DNA of 64,000 bases from Sutcliffiella tianshenii (lineage in GTDB: Bacteria; Bacillota; Bacilli; Bacillales; Bacillaceae_I). A model generated the notes under the pieces. That model was not told where the DNA came from, made no database searches, and saw only the letters and a program-made list of their open reading frames with translations. This document shows positions 25,283 through 34,507 of this stretch, piece after piece. The stretch's first letter is position 1. Each line of letters opens with the position of its first letter. Location of the stretch: the NCBI RefSeq assembly GCF_016908565.1, contig NZ_JAFBED010000003.1, forward strand, positions 372,001 to 436,000, given 5' to 3'. Made by a program: the position numbers and the translations under genes.

Positions 25283-27079
25283 TCATTTGAAGAGTTCCTT
25301 CAACAAGGTCCAGAAGCCTTTTTTCTTTTCCGGTTCTGCTTCTTTTGTTTCAGGTTCCGCTTTTTTGATGCTTTCTGTTTTGATTACAAACTGAACGGAT
25401 GATACCTTTTCGTTTTTCGGAGATACGAAGGAAACCGGCTTGAAATCGGATTTGTCGTATTCCTGGATCATCTTATCGATCTCGTCCTGCATTTTTTCTG
25501 GCAGGTCTTTTGTTTCCTCATATAGTTCCGTTGTTCCGTCTTCAAGCCCAACTACACCATTCTCCAATTCACCAGTGCCATCACTCAGCTCGACAAGGCC
25601 AGCGTGCAGTTTACCGTAGGAGGTTGACAGTTCACCTACGCCGCCTGTGTAACCAACCAGTCCAGAATGGAATTCACCATAGTTGGCTGAAAGCCTGGAG
25701 ATTCCTTTTTGCAGCTCGCTGAACCCGCTGAGATCGGTTTCCTTCAGTGAAGTGGAAATCTCACCAACGATGGTGGAAAGCGCACCGCTCATCTCTCTTA
25801 CTGCTGCTTCCATCTGAGTCAGGGACGGCTCCACTGCGGCAAAGGCTTGCTCTGTCTGGTTATAGGTGCCTTTTACCTTTTGGGCCGCAGAGTAGGAAGC
25901 CACCAGTTTATCTAAGGTTGCAGGGTTGGCCCCACTTTTATAAAGCTCGGCAATCTCTGCTTCAGAAAGCTGCTTAGCCGGTATTTCTTTGATGGCGCCA
26001 TCCAATGCACCATAGGCTTTCGCATAGTTTTCCTTAAATACCGCCATGCCATCGGCTGTCTCTTTCAAGCCAGCCGCCAGTTCCGTAAGGCCAGCCGGCA
26101 ACTCTGCCAGTGCGGTTAGATCCACCTGTCCCGCATCCCCGGAAAGTCCGGCATTTATTTTCCTCAATGCGTCTTGAATCGAGCTCGAGGCATTGACCAG
26201 CTCGGCGGACGAGCCGTTCAACTTACCTATTCCGTTTTTATACTGAGAGGAACCGTCACGAAGTTGTCCTGCGCCATCATTCAATTCAGCAACTCCACTT
26301 TCCAGCTCTGCCACGCCATCATTCAATTGCTTGATGGCATCCGTCAGCTGCCCCATGTCCTCAGTCATGCTTTCCGTACCTGTCGTATCTATCGGCAAGG
26401 TGGATGGGACTGCTGCAATCTGCACGCCATCAAATTCAAAGTCCTTCACCGTTGCCGTCACGGTCATCTTTTCCTCTTGGCCAGGCATGACGGTAAAGGT
26501 GATCTGCTTGTTCTTCCCGGCATTGGCGATCATCCCGTCCGCTGCTTCTATATCCTGATAGGTGTTCGGCAGCATCAAGGAAACCTGCAGCAAGTAATTT
26601 TCGTAAAAGACGGATCCGGCGCCCTCGTTTTCAGACGTCTCGATAAAGATCTCAAGCTCGCCTGATTTTCCAGCCAAATCAGCTGGCTCCACCTTTTTGC
26701 CATCAAGCAAGTACGTCACCGTGACATCCCACGGCAGCTCCGTTCCCTCCGGCAGATTTCCTTGGTAAAAGAACTTCCCTTTCTCAGATGCGTCCAATCG
26801 GATTTCTTCCTTTACTTGCTCCAGTTCGGTCAAATCGGTCAGGTTCTTCACACTCTCATATTTTCCAAAATCCAGTATCTCTCCGGCACGGGCCACATCA
26901 AGCGTATTGACGACATAGATCGGCCCGAGCTCTCCATTTGCTTTCAATGTGGCATAGACCACTTCATCCTTGGACGCAACCTTACCTGTTGTCTCCGCCT
27001 CCACCAAAGCTCCATGACCAAGGAACGATGGCAGGACGAGCATGCCTGCGAGTGCTGTATATTGTAGTTGTTTTCTCAT
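25283..27079 (-). CDS. YhgE/Pip-like exported protein with coiled repeats
   Basis: A 598-aa exported protein: signal peptide to about residue 28, a beta-rich domain, then a long region of heptad-like repeats of the form LNDGAGQLRDGSSQYKNG and LHAGLVELSDGTGELENG seen in phage-infection-protein relatives, and a short Lys/Glu-rich tail ending in KKKGFWTLLKELFK, a possible membrane-proximal segment. It partners the MMPL transporter immediately upstream (stop of one overlaps the start region of the other) and is likely the extracytoplasmic part of an export complex. GGAG lies 8 bases before ATG 27079; ATG 27082 is also possible. Confidence 0.78.
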   Translation of the reverse strand: MRKQLQYTALAGMLVLPSFLGHGALVEAETTGKVASKDEVVYATLKANGELGPIYVVNTLDVARAGEILDFGKYESVKNLTDLTELEQVKEEIRLDASEKGKFFYQGNLPEGTELPWDVTVTYLLDGKKVEPADLAGKSGELEIFIETSENEGAGSVFYENYLLQVSLMLPNTYQDIEAADGMIANAGKNKQITFTVMPGQEEKMTVTATVKDFEFDGVQIAAVPSTLPIDTTGTESMTEDMGQLTDAIKQLNDGVAELESGVAELNDGAGQLRDGSSQYKNGIGKLNGSSAELVNASSSIQDALRKINAGLSGDAGQVDLTALAELPAGLTELAAGLKETADGMAVFKENYAKAYGALDGAIKEIPAKQLSEAEIAELYKSGANPATLDKLVASYSAAQKVKGTYNQTEQAFAAVEPSLTQMEAAVREMSGALSTIVGEISTSLKETDLSGFSELQKGISRLSANYGEFHSGLVGYTGGVGELSTSYGKLHAGLVELSDGTGELENGVVGLEDGTTELYEETKDLPEKMQDEIDKMIQEYDKSDFKPVSFVSPKNEKVSSVQFVIKTESIKKAEPETKEAEPEKKKGFWTLLKELFK

Positions 27080-27081
27080 CA

Positions 27082-29097
27082 TCACTTCTCCTTATAGTAG
27101 TCCGCTTTATAGGTTGTTTTTTTAATCAGCCTGTCGGCTACGAGCAATAGTGCCGGCAGGAAGAATAGCACCATCACAAAAGAAAGCAACGTCCCTCTTC
27201 CCAGCAATAGACCGATCGCCCCGACAATCGGATTCGAGGAGGTGATCCATAGAATGAACCCGACACTTGACAGGATCCCTGCTGAAATCGAGATCGAAAA
27301 CGTCTTTTCATCCAGGGTTTTTACCATCGCTTTGACCGCCGACATTTCCTTACGATGATGCTGATAGGCTTCCGTGAAAAGTATTCCGTAATCGACGGTT
27401 GCTGCAAGCTGGACCGTACTGATGATCAGATAACCGACAAACACCAGTGATGTTTCGGTGAAATACGGAATCGATAGGTTGATCCACACAGCGGACTGAA
27501 TTGTCACAAGCAACACGACCGGGATCGAGATCGACCGGAAGCCAACAAGGAGCACAATCGCAATCGTTACAACCGTCAAGATATTGACGAGCATGTTATC
27601 CTTTGTGACAGTGTTTTTAATATCAAACAAGGTCACACTTTCCCCTAGGGCGAGCGCATCTTTTCCATAATAATCAGCAGCGGCCTTTTCCACTTTTTCT
27701 ACGATGGAAAAAGGAATGTCGCCCTCTGTCCCCTGATTTGTGTTGATGACGATCCGCGCATAATTCTCCGAATAAAATTCATCTGTGATCGATTTTTCCA
27801 AGTATTCCGGCGGGATCACAGCGTCCACCGTATTTACATATGCGATGACACTTGTCACATAATCAAGCGCCTCAAGGTCTGCAACGAGCTCTTCTTCCTT
27901 GGCCACATTCCCCTTAGGTACGAGCAGCACAAGCGGCGTTTTTTCCCCGAAAGTCTCGTTGATCAGTTTAAAATCGCGACCCGAACGCGTATCCTCAGGT
28001 ATTTCGCCAAATCCGTACGTAAAGGCCGTATTGCTCTGCGCCATGAACGCAGGGATAAGAAGGGCAAACACCAGGATCAAGCTTGGAACCTTGAACTTCA
28101 GCACGATGTTTCCGATTCCCTTAAAGCTTGGCACAAAGCTCCGATGCTTTGTCTTATCCATCCATTTATAAAAATAGAGCGTCAATGCCGGCAGGAATAC
28201 CATCACACTGACAAAGCTCAGCACAATCCCCTTTACCAGGTTGAGCCCAAGGTCGGCACCGATTTCAAAGTTCATGAAGGTAAGGGCGATAAATCCGAAG
28301 AAGGTCGTAGCGGCACTTGCCGTGATGGCCGGAAAAGACTTCTTCATCGCAAGCTCCATCGCTTCTTCCGGGTTATCGGTTTTCTTGCGATAATCGGAAA
28401 AGCTATGCAGCAAAAAGACTGCATAATCCAGCGATACCGCCAGCTGCAGGATCGGGGCAACCGACTGGGTGACAAAGGAAACCTCGCCGATAAAGATGTT
28501 CGTTCCAAGGTTGATCAGCACACTCACCCCGATCGCCGTCAGGAAAAAGACCGGCTCCACCCAGGAAGTAGTGGACAGGACCAGTATCAAAATGATGATC
28601 GGCACGAGCAATAGCGTCGCATACATCGACTCATTGCCGGCCATCTTCTGGGACGTAGCGGTATTGATCGCCTCACCGGCAATCGCCCCCTCCTCCCCGA
28701 TCAACTCATAGATGCTATCGGTGATGGCCACCTCATCCCCACTGCGGACACTGATGCTAAACAGGGCATTGCCATCCTTATAATAGGTTTCCACCATTTT
28801 CGAGTCCGCCATCTCAAGTGGAGTCTTCAGATCGACCACATCATCAAGCCAAAGCACATCCCCGACACCGTCGATCGCCTCGAGCTGTTCCTTGAAGCTT
28901 AGCGCTTCCTGGATCGAGACCCCAGGGATCAACACACGCGTATTCGGTACCGCACCGGTGAACTCCTCCTCCATGACCTCCATCGCACGGGTAGACTGTG
29001 CATCATCCGGCAGATAATCGACCATATTGTAATTGACCGAAACAAAGAACTGTGCCACCGTGGCAATGATCGTTACCAATGTAAACGCAATTAACAC
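27082..29097 (-). CDS. MMPL/RND-family transporter
   Basis: Integral membrane exporter with two repeats of one helix, a large extracytoplasmic loop and five or more helices. Repeat motifs are LQLAVSLDYAVFLLHSFSDY and VQLAATVDYGILFTEAYQHH, which carry the proton-relay Asp and Tyr of MMPL proteins. The called start is GTG 29097 (671 aa), but homology-like sequence continues upstream in frame (ASRIIKHKKAV) to an ACG at 29139 placed 7 bases after AGAGAGG; see findings. A TetR gene is divergent and an operator-like repeat overlaps the promoter. Probable exporter of lipids or drugs. Confidence 0.87.
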   Translation of the reverse strand: MLIAFTLVTIIATVAQFFVSVNYNMVDYLPDDAQSTRAMEVMEEEFTGAVPNTRVLIPGVSIQEALSFKEQLEAIDGVGDVLWLDDVVDLKTPLEMADSKMVETYYKDGNALFSISVRSGDEVAITDSIYELIGEEGAIAGEAINTATSQKMAGNESMYATLLLVPIIILILVLSTTSWVEPVFFLTAIGVSVLINLGTNIFIGEVSFVTQSVAPILQLAVSLDYAVFLLHSFSDYRKKTDNPEEAMELAMKKSFPAITASAATTFFGFIALTFMNFEIGADLGLNLVKGIVLSFVSVMVFLPALTLYFYKWMDKTKHRSFVPSFKGIGNIVLKFKVPSLILVFALLIPAFMAQSNTAFTYGFGEIPEDTRSGRDFKLINETFGEKTPLVLLVPKGNVAKEEELVADLEALDYVTSVIAYVNTVDAVIPPEYLEKSITDEFYSENYARIVINTNQGTEGDIPFSIVEKVEKAAADYYGKDALALGESVTLFDIKNTVTKDNMLVNILTVVTIAIVLLVGFRSISIPVVLLVTIQSAVWINLSIPYFTETSLVFVGYLIISTVQLAATVDYGILFTEAYQHHRKEMSAVKAMVKTLDEKTFSISISAGILSSVGFILWITSSNPIVGAIGLLLGRGTLLSFVMVLFFLPALLLVADRLIKKTTYKADYYKEK

Positions 29098-29179
29098 AGC
29101 CTTTTTATGTTTAATGATACGTGATGCAATATTTATCGTCGTTCATCCTCTCTTGTGTCTTCCATCATTTCATTTTATT

Positions 29180-29211
29180 ATTATAAAAGACACGGTGTTG
29201 GACATTCAACA
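29180..29211 (-). promoter_or_regulatory. promoter of the MMPL-Pip operon with an overlapping operator
   Basis: Minus strand TTGAAT (29204-29209) and TATAAT (29180-29185), 18 bases apart. The inverted repeat TGTTGGACATTCAACA (29196-29211; arms TGTTG and CAACA) covers the -35 box, the usual arrangement for TetR repression. The divergent TetR gene is the obvious candidate repressor. Confidence 0.65.
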
Positions 29212-29266
29212 AGCAGTTGCTTTCAAAATGTCGGTTGCACAACACTCTTGAACGTTATGTTGGTTA

Positions 29267-29294
29267 AGAAGCAGGGGACGGTTCTCTGCTTCCA
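29267..29294. repeat. REP-like half-element
   Basis: AAGAAGCAGGGGACGGTTCT followed by CTGCTTCC: the left arm of the GGGGACGGTTCTCTGCTTC type plus a GAAGC start that can pair with its own GCTTC end. Lies between the divergent MMPL and TetR genes. Confidence 0.7.
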
Positions 29295-29328
29295 AATCTC
29301 CCGCTTCATGAAAGGAATGATAATTGAT

Positions 29329-29886
29329 ATGGATAGACGAAAGAAATACACACGCATGGTACTGAAAGACAGCTTGCTTGAACTCCTGAAGGAAAAACCC
29401 ATCGCCAGCATCACCATCAAGGAGATCTGCGAGCACGCCGACATCAACCGCTCCACCTTTTACGCCCATTACGCAAGCCAATATGACTTGCTCGATTCTA
29501 TCGATGAAGAGTTTACAGAAGATATGGTCCATACGCTCAACCAATACAACTTCTCCAAGGAAGATGAAGCCTACCAGATGACCGAGAAGATCTTCGAATA
29601 CATCGCAGCAAAAAGCGATATCTGCCGCATACTGCTCAGTGAACACACCGAGGTCCAATTCCAGAAAAAAGGCATGAGCATCGCAAAGGAATTCATCTTC
29701 AAAAACTGGCTGACCGACCACAAGCAGCTCGACCGCGAAACCTACGACTATCTGAGTATCTTCTATGTAAGTGGCAGCATCTACATGATCAAGAGCTGGC
29801 TGGAAAACGGCATGAAAAAAACCCCCAAGGAAATGGCGGAACTGCTTCACCATTTCATTAACAGGGGGTTGTCGGATATGCGGTAG
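29329..29886 (+). CDS. TetR/AcrR family regulator
   Basis: A 185-aa one-component repressor. The helix-turn-helix reads ASITIKEICEHADINRSTFY, followed by the usual AHYASQYDLLDSI. The ligand domain has the TetR_C_7-like layout (FIFKNWL, SGSIYMIKSWLENGMKKTPKEMAELLHHFI). I chose ATG 29329 (MDRRKKYTRM), the natural family start; several upstream in-frame ATGs run into the REP-like repeat. It is divergent from the MMPL-Pip operon and probably controls it. Confidence 0.88.
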   Translation: MDRRKKYTRMVLKDSLLELLKEKPIASITIKEICEHADINRSTFYAHYASQYDLLDSIDEEFTEDMVHTLNQYNFSKEDEAYQMTEKIFEYIAAKSDICRILLSEHTEVQFQKKGMSIAKEFIFKNWLTDHKQLDRETYDYLSIFYVSGSIYMIKSWLENGMKKTPKEMAELLHHFINRGLSDMR

Positions 29887-29895
29887 GGTGTTTTT

Positions 29896-30474
29896 CTATT
29901 TCACAATGCCGGAGAGAATCACATTCCATACGATATCAAATTCTTGATTGATGCTAGGCGATGCCCATTCCATCGCAAGTGCCGGGTGATGAAACCGTGC
30001 CGTTGCCAGGAAGACACCTGTTGCCGTTTTCGTGGCATCACTGGATTTAAATTCATTGTTAGCGATCCCCTCTTCAATGATGGGGATGATTTGTTTGATT
30101 AATTCTTCTATATGATCATGAACCACTTCACCCGACTCCTGGACGAGGGTCGTATACATCGAAAACAACTCAGGATCTTTTTGGACGAGTGTATGTTTAA
30201 TATTGATCAGCATCTCAAACCATAAGCGCAATCGTTCAGCGGATGAACCACCTTGTGCAAAATCTGCTTTTAATGGTTCAGATATACTGTGGAGCCATCT
30301 TTCTGCAACGGCCTCTCTTAAAGCTGCTTTACTTGAAAAGTGCCGATAAATCGTCCCATGGCTTACATTCAGTGCCCTTGCTACATCAACCACACTTGTT
30401 TTCTCCGGTCCAAAACGGCGAAGCACTTGTTCTGCTGTATCTAAGATGGTTTCTTTTGTCAGAAAATCAGCCAT
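29896..30474 (-). CDS. TetR/AcrR family regulator
   Basis: A 192-aa regulator. The helix-turn-helix is SVVDVARALNVSHGTIYRHF followed by SSKAALREAVAERWL; the C-terminal region fits the TetR_C_33/YcdC-like type. It is encoded 6 bases after the aldo/keto reductase stop on the same strand, so the pair forms an operon with the regulator second, which suggests autoregulation of the reductase gene. Its GGAG ribosome site lies inside the end of the reductase gene. Confidence 0.88.
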   Translation of the reverse strand: MADFLTKETILDTAEQVLRRFGPEKTSVVDVARALNVSHGTIYRHFSSKAALREAVAERWLHSISEPLKADFAQGGSSAERLRLWFEMLINIKHTLVQKDPELFSMYTTLVQESGEVVHDHIEELIKQIIPIIEEGIANNEFKSSDATKTATGVFLATARFHHPALAMEWASPSINQEFDIVWNVILSGIVK

Positions 30475-30480
30475 AGTTGT

Positions 30481-31473
30481 TTATTCCACTCCAAGTAAGC
30501 CCATTTGTTCCGCAGCATAACGGGTTCCGGCAACTTCCTCCGCAGGAACGGCTCTTTCTATTTTTTCAAGCTCCGTTTGGCTTAGTTGAATGCTGACTGC
30601 GCTTAGTGCATCCTGTAATTGGGACCGTTTACGAGCCCCGATCAATGGGATGACATCCTCCCCGCGGGAAAGGACCCATGCAATGGCGAGCTCAGCTACG
30701 CTTATTTCTTTTTCTTCCGCAATTTTTCTCAAAGCCTCTACTAGTGTTAAGTTCTTATCCAGATTTTCTCCCATGAAGCGTGGTGAGAATGAACGGAAAT
30801 CTGGTACACTTTGGCGATCCTTCGTCCATTTACCACTTAATAATCCCCGTGATAGAACCCCATAAGCAGAGAGACTGACTCCTAATTCACGCAAGGTAGG
30901 CAGGATTTCTATTTCAATCCCTCGACTAAAAAGGGAGTATTCAATTTGCAGCCAGCTGATCGGGTGAATGGCATGAGCACGGCGAACAGTTTCAGCATTC
31001 GCTTCCGAAAGCCCGATGTGCCTCACATAACCAGCCTTCACCAGATCCGCAATTGCCCCTACCGTTTCCTCAATCGGAACACTTGGATCTACGCGAGCTG
31101 GTTGATAGAGATCGATGCAATCCACGCCAAGGCGCTGAAGCGTGTAGGCAAGATTATTCTTGATTGCCTCCGGGCGATTGTTCATGCCGATCCATCCACC
31201 ACCCGGTGATCGCAACACACCGGTTTTAACGGCGATGAACGCATTTTCACGTCTTTTCCCTTCAAGGGCTTCTTTTAGCAACAGTTCATTATGACCCACA
31301 CCATAAAAATCCCCGGTATCAAAAAGTGTGATCCCTTTCTCAAGTGCCTCATGGATGGTTGCGATACTTTCTTTTCTGTCTGCCGCACCATAAAGATCGG
31401 ACATTCCCATGCATCCTAAACCAATGGCCGAAACGGACGGACCATCCTTACCATTCTTTCTATATTCCATCAT
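30481..31473 (-). CDS. aldo/keto reductase
   Basis: NADPH-dependent (alpha/beta)8-barrel oxidoreductase, 330 aa. The active-site residues Asp52, Tyr57 and Lys83 are visible ([10 protein letters not shown] and FIAVKTG). The usual catalytic His segment (QHR in relatives) reads [13 protein letters not shown], so the His is missing, as in a subset of homologues. The cofactor end has [19 protein letters not shown] precedes the ATG. Cotranscribed with a TetR regulator. Confidence 0.9.
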   Translation of the reverse strand: MMEYRKNGKDGPSVSAIGLGCMGMSDLYGAADRKESIATIHEALEKGITLFDTGDFYGVGHNELLLKEALEGKRRENAFIAVKTGVLRSPGGGWIGMNNRPEAIKNNLAYTLQRLGVDCIDLYQPARVDPSVPIEETVGAIADLVKAGYVRHIGLSEANAETVRRAHAIHPISWLQIEYSLFSRGIEIEILPTLRELGVSLSAYGVLSRGLLSGKWTKDRQSVPDFRSFSPRFMGENLDKNLTLVEALRKIAEEKEISVAELAIAWVLSRGEDVIPLIGARKRSQLQDALSAVSIQLSQTELEKIERAVPAEEVAGTRYAAEQMGLLGVE

Positions 31474-31643
31474 TTAAACACTCCCCTTACTTTTATGAAT
31501 TCATCATAGCACACGCTAATGACAAATGACAAATATTAAATTTTGTCATTTGTTATGTTATTGGATTTTAAAACTTACAATTTGACAAACAAAATGAAAC
31601 ATTGTAATTTGTATGTACAAGCAAAAATGTTAGGGGTTTTTTT

Positions 31644-32069
31644 ATGAATTTAGATGATTTTTTTGATAATTGTCTGTATTTCACAGTCAATAAGCTTTCA
31701 CGTTCCATTACTAAAATGGCTGAGGAGTCCTTTGCAAAAACAGGGTTATCTCCCACTCATGCCTTTTTGATGATGCTAGTCATTGAAAAGCCGGGCATAT
31801 CCCAGTCAGAGTTAGCAGAAGCTCTCCACCTTAAGCCATCTACCATCACTCGATTTGTGGATAAGCTTGTGGAAAAAGGGTTGATCGAGCGAAAAACAGA
31901 GGGTAAAAGATCGTTAAACTATCCAACTGAAAAAGGCAATGAAATCGTGACAGATATTAAAGAAGGTTGGAAAATATTATTCCGTTCTTATTCCGATATC
32001 CTAGGTGAAGAAGAAGGAAAAACACTCAATTCATTAATTAACGAAGCTGGTAAGAAGCTTGAAAAGTAA
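31644..32069 (+). CDS. MarR family regulator
   Basis: A 141-aa winged-helix dimer regulator. The DNA-binding segment reads GISQSELAEALHLKPSTITR followed by FVDKLVEKGLIERKTEGKR, the wing. One Cys (NCLYF) near the N-terminus could serve in redox sensing, as in OhrR/MhqR-like proteins, though this is inference. It lies 87 bases upstream of a flavodoxin-like quinone reductase on the same strand, its probable target. Confidence 0.9.
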   Translation: MNLDDFFDNCLYFTVNKLSRSITKMAEESFAKTGLSPTHAFLMMLVIEKPGISQSELAEALHLKPSTITRFVDKLVEKGLIERKTEGKRSLNYPTEKGNEIVTDIKEGWKILFRSYSDILGEEEGKTLNSLINEAGKKLEK

Positions 32070-32156
32070 TCCTATTATCCTTTGCTGAAAACGCAAAGGA
32101 AATACCACTAAACATTTGCTTGTACAAACAACGAAAAATAAAGGAGACTTTCTAAT

Positions 32157-32693
32157 ATGAAAACACTTGTGATCATCACTCATCCCAATATAGAACAATC
32201 CCGTGTCAACCGCACGTGGATGGAGGAACTGCAAAAGCATGAAGAAATTACGGTTCACGCTCTTCAACAAGCCTATCCAGATGGGAAAATTGACGTTGCA
32301 TATGAACAAAGCCTATTAGAAGCTCATGATCGCATCATTTTGCAATTTCCATTTTACTGGTACAGCTCGCCAGCATTATTAAAGCAATGGCAGGATGAAG
32401 TCCTTGCATACGGCTGGGCTTATGGACCAGGAGGAGACAAGCTTCACGGAAAAGAACTTGGTCTTGCAATTTCAACCTTTGGTCCAAAAGAAGCATATCA
32501 CCCAACTGGCTATAACCATTTCACAATGGAGACTTTAACTACTCCACTACAGCAAACAAGCAATCTAATCGGCACTCGATTCATGCCGTTATTTGTTCTA
32601 AACGGAGTCATGCATGTCTCAGAAGAAGAACTGGCAGCCAATGCAAAAGCATATGTAGAATATGTACTTCAGTCATCAATCATTAAAGCTTAA
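32157..32693 (+). CDS. NAD(P)H-dependent FMN oxidoreductase (YwrO/MdaB/KefF-like)
   Basis: Flavodoxin-fold quinone or nitro reductase, 178 aa. N-terminus KTLVIITHPNIEQSRVNR is the FMN phosphate-binding loop, and FPFYWYSSPALLKQWQDEVL is the hallmark flavin-contact segment of the family. AAAGGAG precedes the ATG. Likely detoxifies quinones or electrophiles under control of the upstream MarR protein. Confidence 0.91.
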   Translation: MKTLVIITHPNIEQSRVNRTWMEELQKHEEITVHALQQAYPDGKIDVAYEQSLLEAHDRIILQFPFYWYSSPALLKQWQDEVLAYGWAYGPGGDKLHGKELGLAISTFGPKEAYHPTGYNHFTMETLTTPLQQTSNLIGTRFMPLFVLNGVMHVSEEELAANAKAYVEYVLQSSIIKA

Positions 32694-32700
32694 TCAAAAG

Positions 32701-32729
32701 GGGAAGCAGGGGGATGGTTCTCTGCTTCC
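32701..32729. repeat. REP-like half-element
   Basis: GGGAAGCAGGGGGATGGTTC then TCTGCTTCC, a close variant of the GGGGACGGTTCTCTGCTTC core, immediately after the reductase stop. Confidence 0.68.
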
Positions 32730-32746
32730 TATTTTTTATTACTCAT

Positions 32747-32830
32747 AGATAAACTATCCTGATATACATAAATATTTTGTCGGAGTTTCCCGAGTAACTA
32801 TAAACCCTCATACAACAACACCATAATACC
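32747..32830. repeat. ~83-bp intergenic repeat, copy 1
   Basis: Shares AGATAAACTATCCTG, TATACAT, TTGTCG and TTTCCCGA, in the same order and spacing, with 36571-36654. Gene-free. Function unknown. Confidence 0.65.
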
Positions 32831-32908
32831 AATTAAACAAACGTTTATTTAAAAACATCTATATCAATATAGCTCGGTAAAAAGCATACAAAAATTATAA
32901 ATACGAAG

Positions 32909-33346
32909 TCATTCACTTGCTTCTATAAGTTCTCTCGATTCAATATCAAAAATTTTATAACCTATTCCAAACTCATGATCCTTTGTAACAGTAACCTCAC
33001 AATAGTAGGAAACTGCCCTTCCATAGGAATCCAAGTCAGGAATTTTTCTAAAATCAAATATTTCGTCCATTTCTACCATTCTTATTGTTACGGAACTGGT
33101 TCTCCCACCAGAATCTATCTCAATTGTACAAGTCCCTTTTACAACTTCATACTCTTTAAACACCATATATTTCAGGCTAGGTAGGGTTATTACCAGTAAC
33201 AATCCGCTTAGTATAAATGATAATAGAACTTTAAATATATTGGAGACAGTAACTTCTTTTTCCTTCCACATAAAAACAATCCAAAAAACTCCAATGAACA
33301 ATAACACCATGCCGAGTATCAACATAGCATAATACATTTGCATCAT
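32909..33346 (-). CDS. membrane-anchored hypothetical protein
   Basis: A 145-aa protein not recognised. Two N-terminal helices (about residues 5-27 and 36-58) precede an ~85-residue extracytoplasmic domain with alternating strands (CTIEIDSGGRTSSVTIRMVE, VSYYCEVTVTKDHEFG) and two Cys residues that could pair. AT-rich. Ribosome site weak (GTGGGATG). Stands alone between repeats. Confidence 0.65.
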   Translation of the reverse strand: MMQMYYAMLILGMVLLFIGVFWIVFMWKEKEVTVSNIFKVLLSFILSGLLLVITLPSLKYMVFKEYEVVKGTCTIEIDSGGRTSSVTIRMVEMDEIFDFRKIPDLDSYGRAVSYYCEVTVTKDHEFGIGYKIFDIESRELIEASE

Positions 33347-33410
33347 CCCACTGTATGTAATTTTATTTGCATTTTAATATACGTGATAAACATTTAAAAA
33401 GTTTCGTAAG

Positions 33411-33485
33411 GGAAGCTGGGAACCGTTCCCTCGCTTCCCCATACAGAAAAAACAGTTCTTCTCCAGTTGGAAGAAGACTCATTTA
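33411..33485. repeat. composite REP-like element plus hairpin (degenerate)
   Basis: GGAAGCTGGGAACCGTTCCC and CGCTTCCC followed by a weak hairpin AGTTCTTC/GAAGAAGACT. Same two-part plan as the copies at 43840, 46413 and 50719. Confidence 0.6.
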
Positions 33486-33513
33486 ACAATTATATATCAT
33501 CCTACAGATAGGA

Positions 33514-34233
33514 TTATTGAACATTTTCAGAAATGACGGCACGATCCCTTTTGACCCAGCTACATAAAAATATGCTAGATTCATATAGCAGGATCAATGG
33601 GATAAGGACGAACATTTGTGATATAAGATCCGGCGGGGTAAGGACGGCTGATAGGATGACCATGGCCAAGTATACGAATTTCCGGTATTTTGTCATCAAG
33701 GCTGGGGTTAATATGCCTAGCTTCGTTAAAAACCATACGATGGCCGGCATCTCAAAGATAAGCCCGAGTGGAATCGTGATCTGGAAAAGAAAGCGGAAAT
33801 ACTTCTCGGCTGTGAACATGGTCTGGAACATCCCTTCTGATAAAGTCACGACGAAACCAAAAACCTTCGGGAATACGACAAAGTATCCAAAAGATATGCC
33901 AACTGCAAACAGAATGAACATCACCGGGATTAATAGTGCGGTAGACTTGCGTTCTATAGGCTTAAGGGCAGGTTGGACAAAAGCCCATATTTGGTATGCT
34001 GCAAATGGGATGACTGCAGCTAGGGCACATGTGCTGGCAAGAATAAAGTAAACCCACAATATCTCAGATGGGCCAAGCACCGTCAACTTCACTTCAGCCT
34101 CCCTCATGATCAGGCTATAGACCTTTCCCACTTGAAAAAAGCTTATTAGAAAAATAGTAGCGTATAAGAAAAGGATCATCAGCAGCCTTTTTCTTAGTTC
34201 TGCAATATGTGTGAGAAAAAAAGTCTTTTCCAC
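33514..34233 (-). CDS. tatC: Sec-independent protein translocase TatC
   Basis: Six-helix core of the twin-arginine translocase, 239 aa, which recognises Tat signal peptides. Typical segments are FLTHIAELRKRLL near the N-terminus, IPFAAYQIWAFVQPALKPIE, FGYFVVFPKVFGF and GLIFEMPAIVWFLTKLGI. I chose GTG 34233, 7 bases after GGAGG; the longer in-frame ATG at 34290 would overlap tatA leader sequence and lacks a site. Forms phoD-tatA-tatC, the same arrangement as phoD-tatAd-tatCd in B. subtilis. Confidence 0.95.
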   Translation of the reverse strand: MEKTFFLTHIAELRKRLLMILFLYATIFLISFFQVGKVYSLIMREAEVKLTVLGPSEILWVYFILASTCALAAVIPFAAYQIWAFVQPALKPIERKSTALLIPVMFILFAVGISFGYFVVFPKVFGFVVTLSEGMFQTMFTAEKYFRFLFQITIPLGLIFEMPAIVWFLTKLGILTPALMTKYRKFVYLAMVILSAVLTPPDLISQMFVLIPLILLYESSIFLCSWVKRDRAVISENVQ

Positions 34234-34296
34234 CAGGCATCCTCCTTTGTAAAATAAATGATGGACTATCCATTGAAAAAGATAGCCCACTCTTTA

Positions 34297-34494
34297 TTAC
34301 AACGTTTTCTCTTCTACCTTCTTGCTTGTGTCCACTGGTTCATCATCCTTCATTAAATCTTTTGTCCCCTTTTTAAACTCGCGTAATGTGACACCGAATG
34401 ATTTTCCGATCTCGGGAAGCTTGGACGGTCCGAAAATGAGCAGGGTGATGACAAGAATAATGATAAGACCTGGGATACCAATGTTTTGTAGCAT
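34297..34494 (-). CDS. tatA: twin-arginine translocase subunit TatA
   Basis: A 65-aa pore-forming subunit: one helix ([20 protein letters not shown]), the conserved [14 protein letters not shown] hinge and amphipathic helix, then an acidic-basic tail. Lies between phoD and tatC; 13 bases separate it from phoD. AAGGAGG precedes the ATG. Confidence 0.96.
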   Translation of the reverse strand: MLQNIGIPGLIIILVITLLIFGPSKLPEIGKSFGVTLREFKKGTKDLMKDDEPVDTSKKVEEKTL

Positions 34495-34507
34495 ATTTTC
34501 GTCCTCC

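Noticed and set aside
29206-29853. 215-aa open frame antisense to the TetR gene
   Set aside because: A mirror of the TetR coding frame, with no ribosome site; TetR motifs on the other strand are clear.
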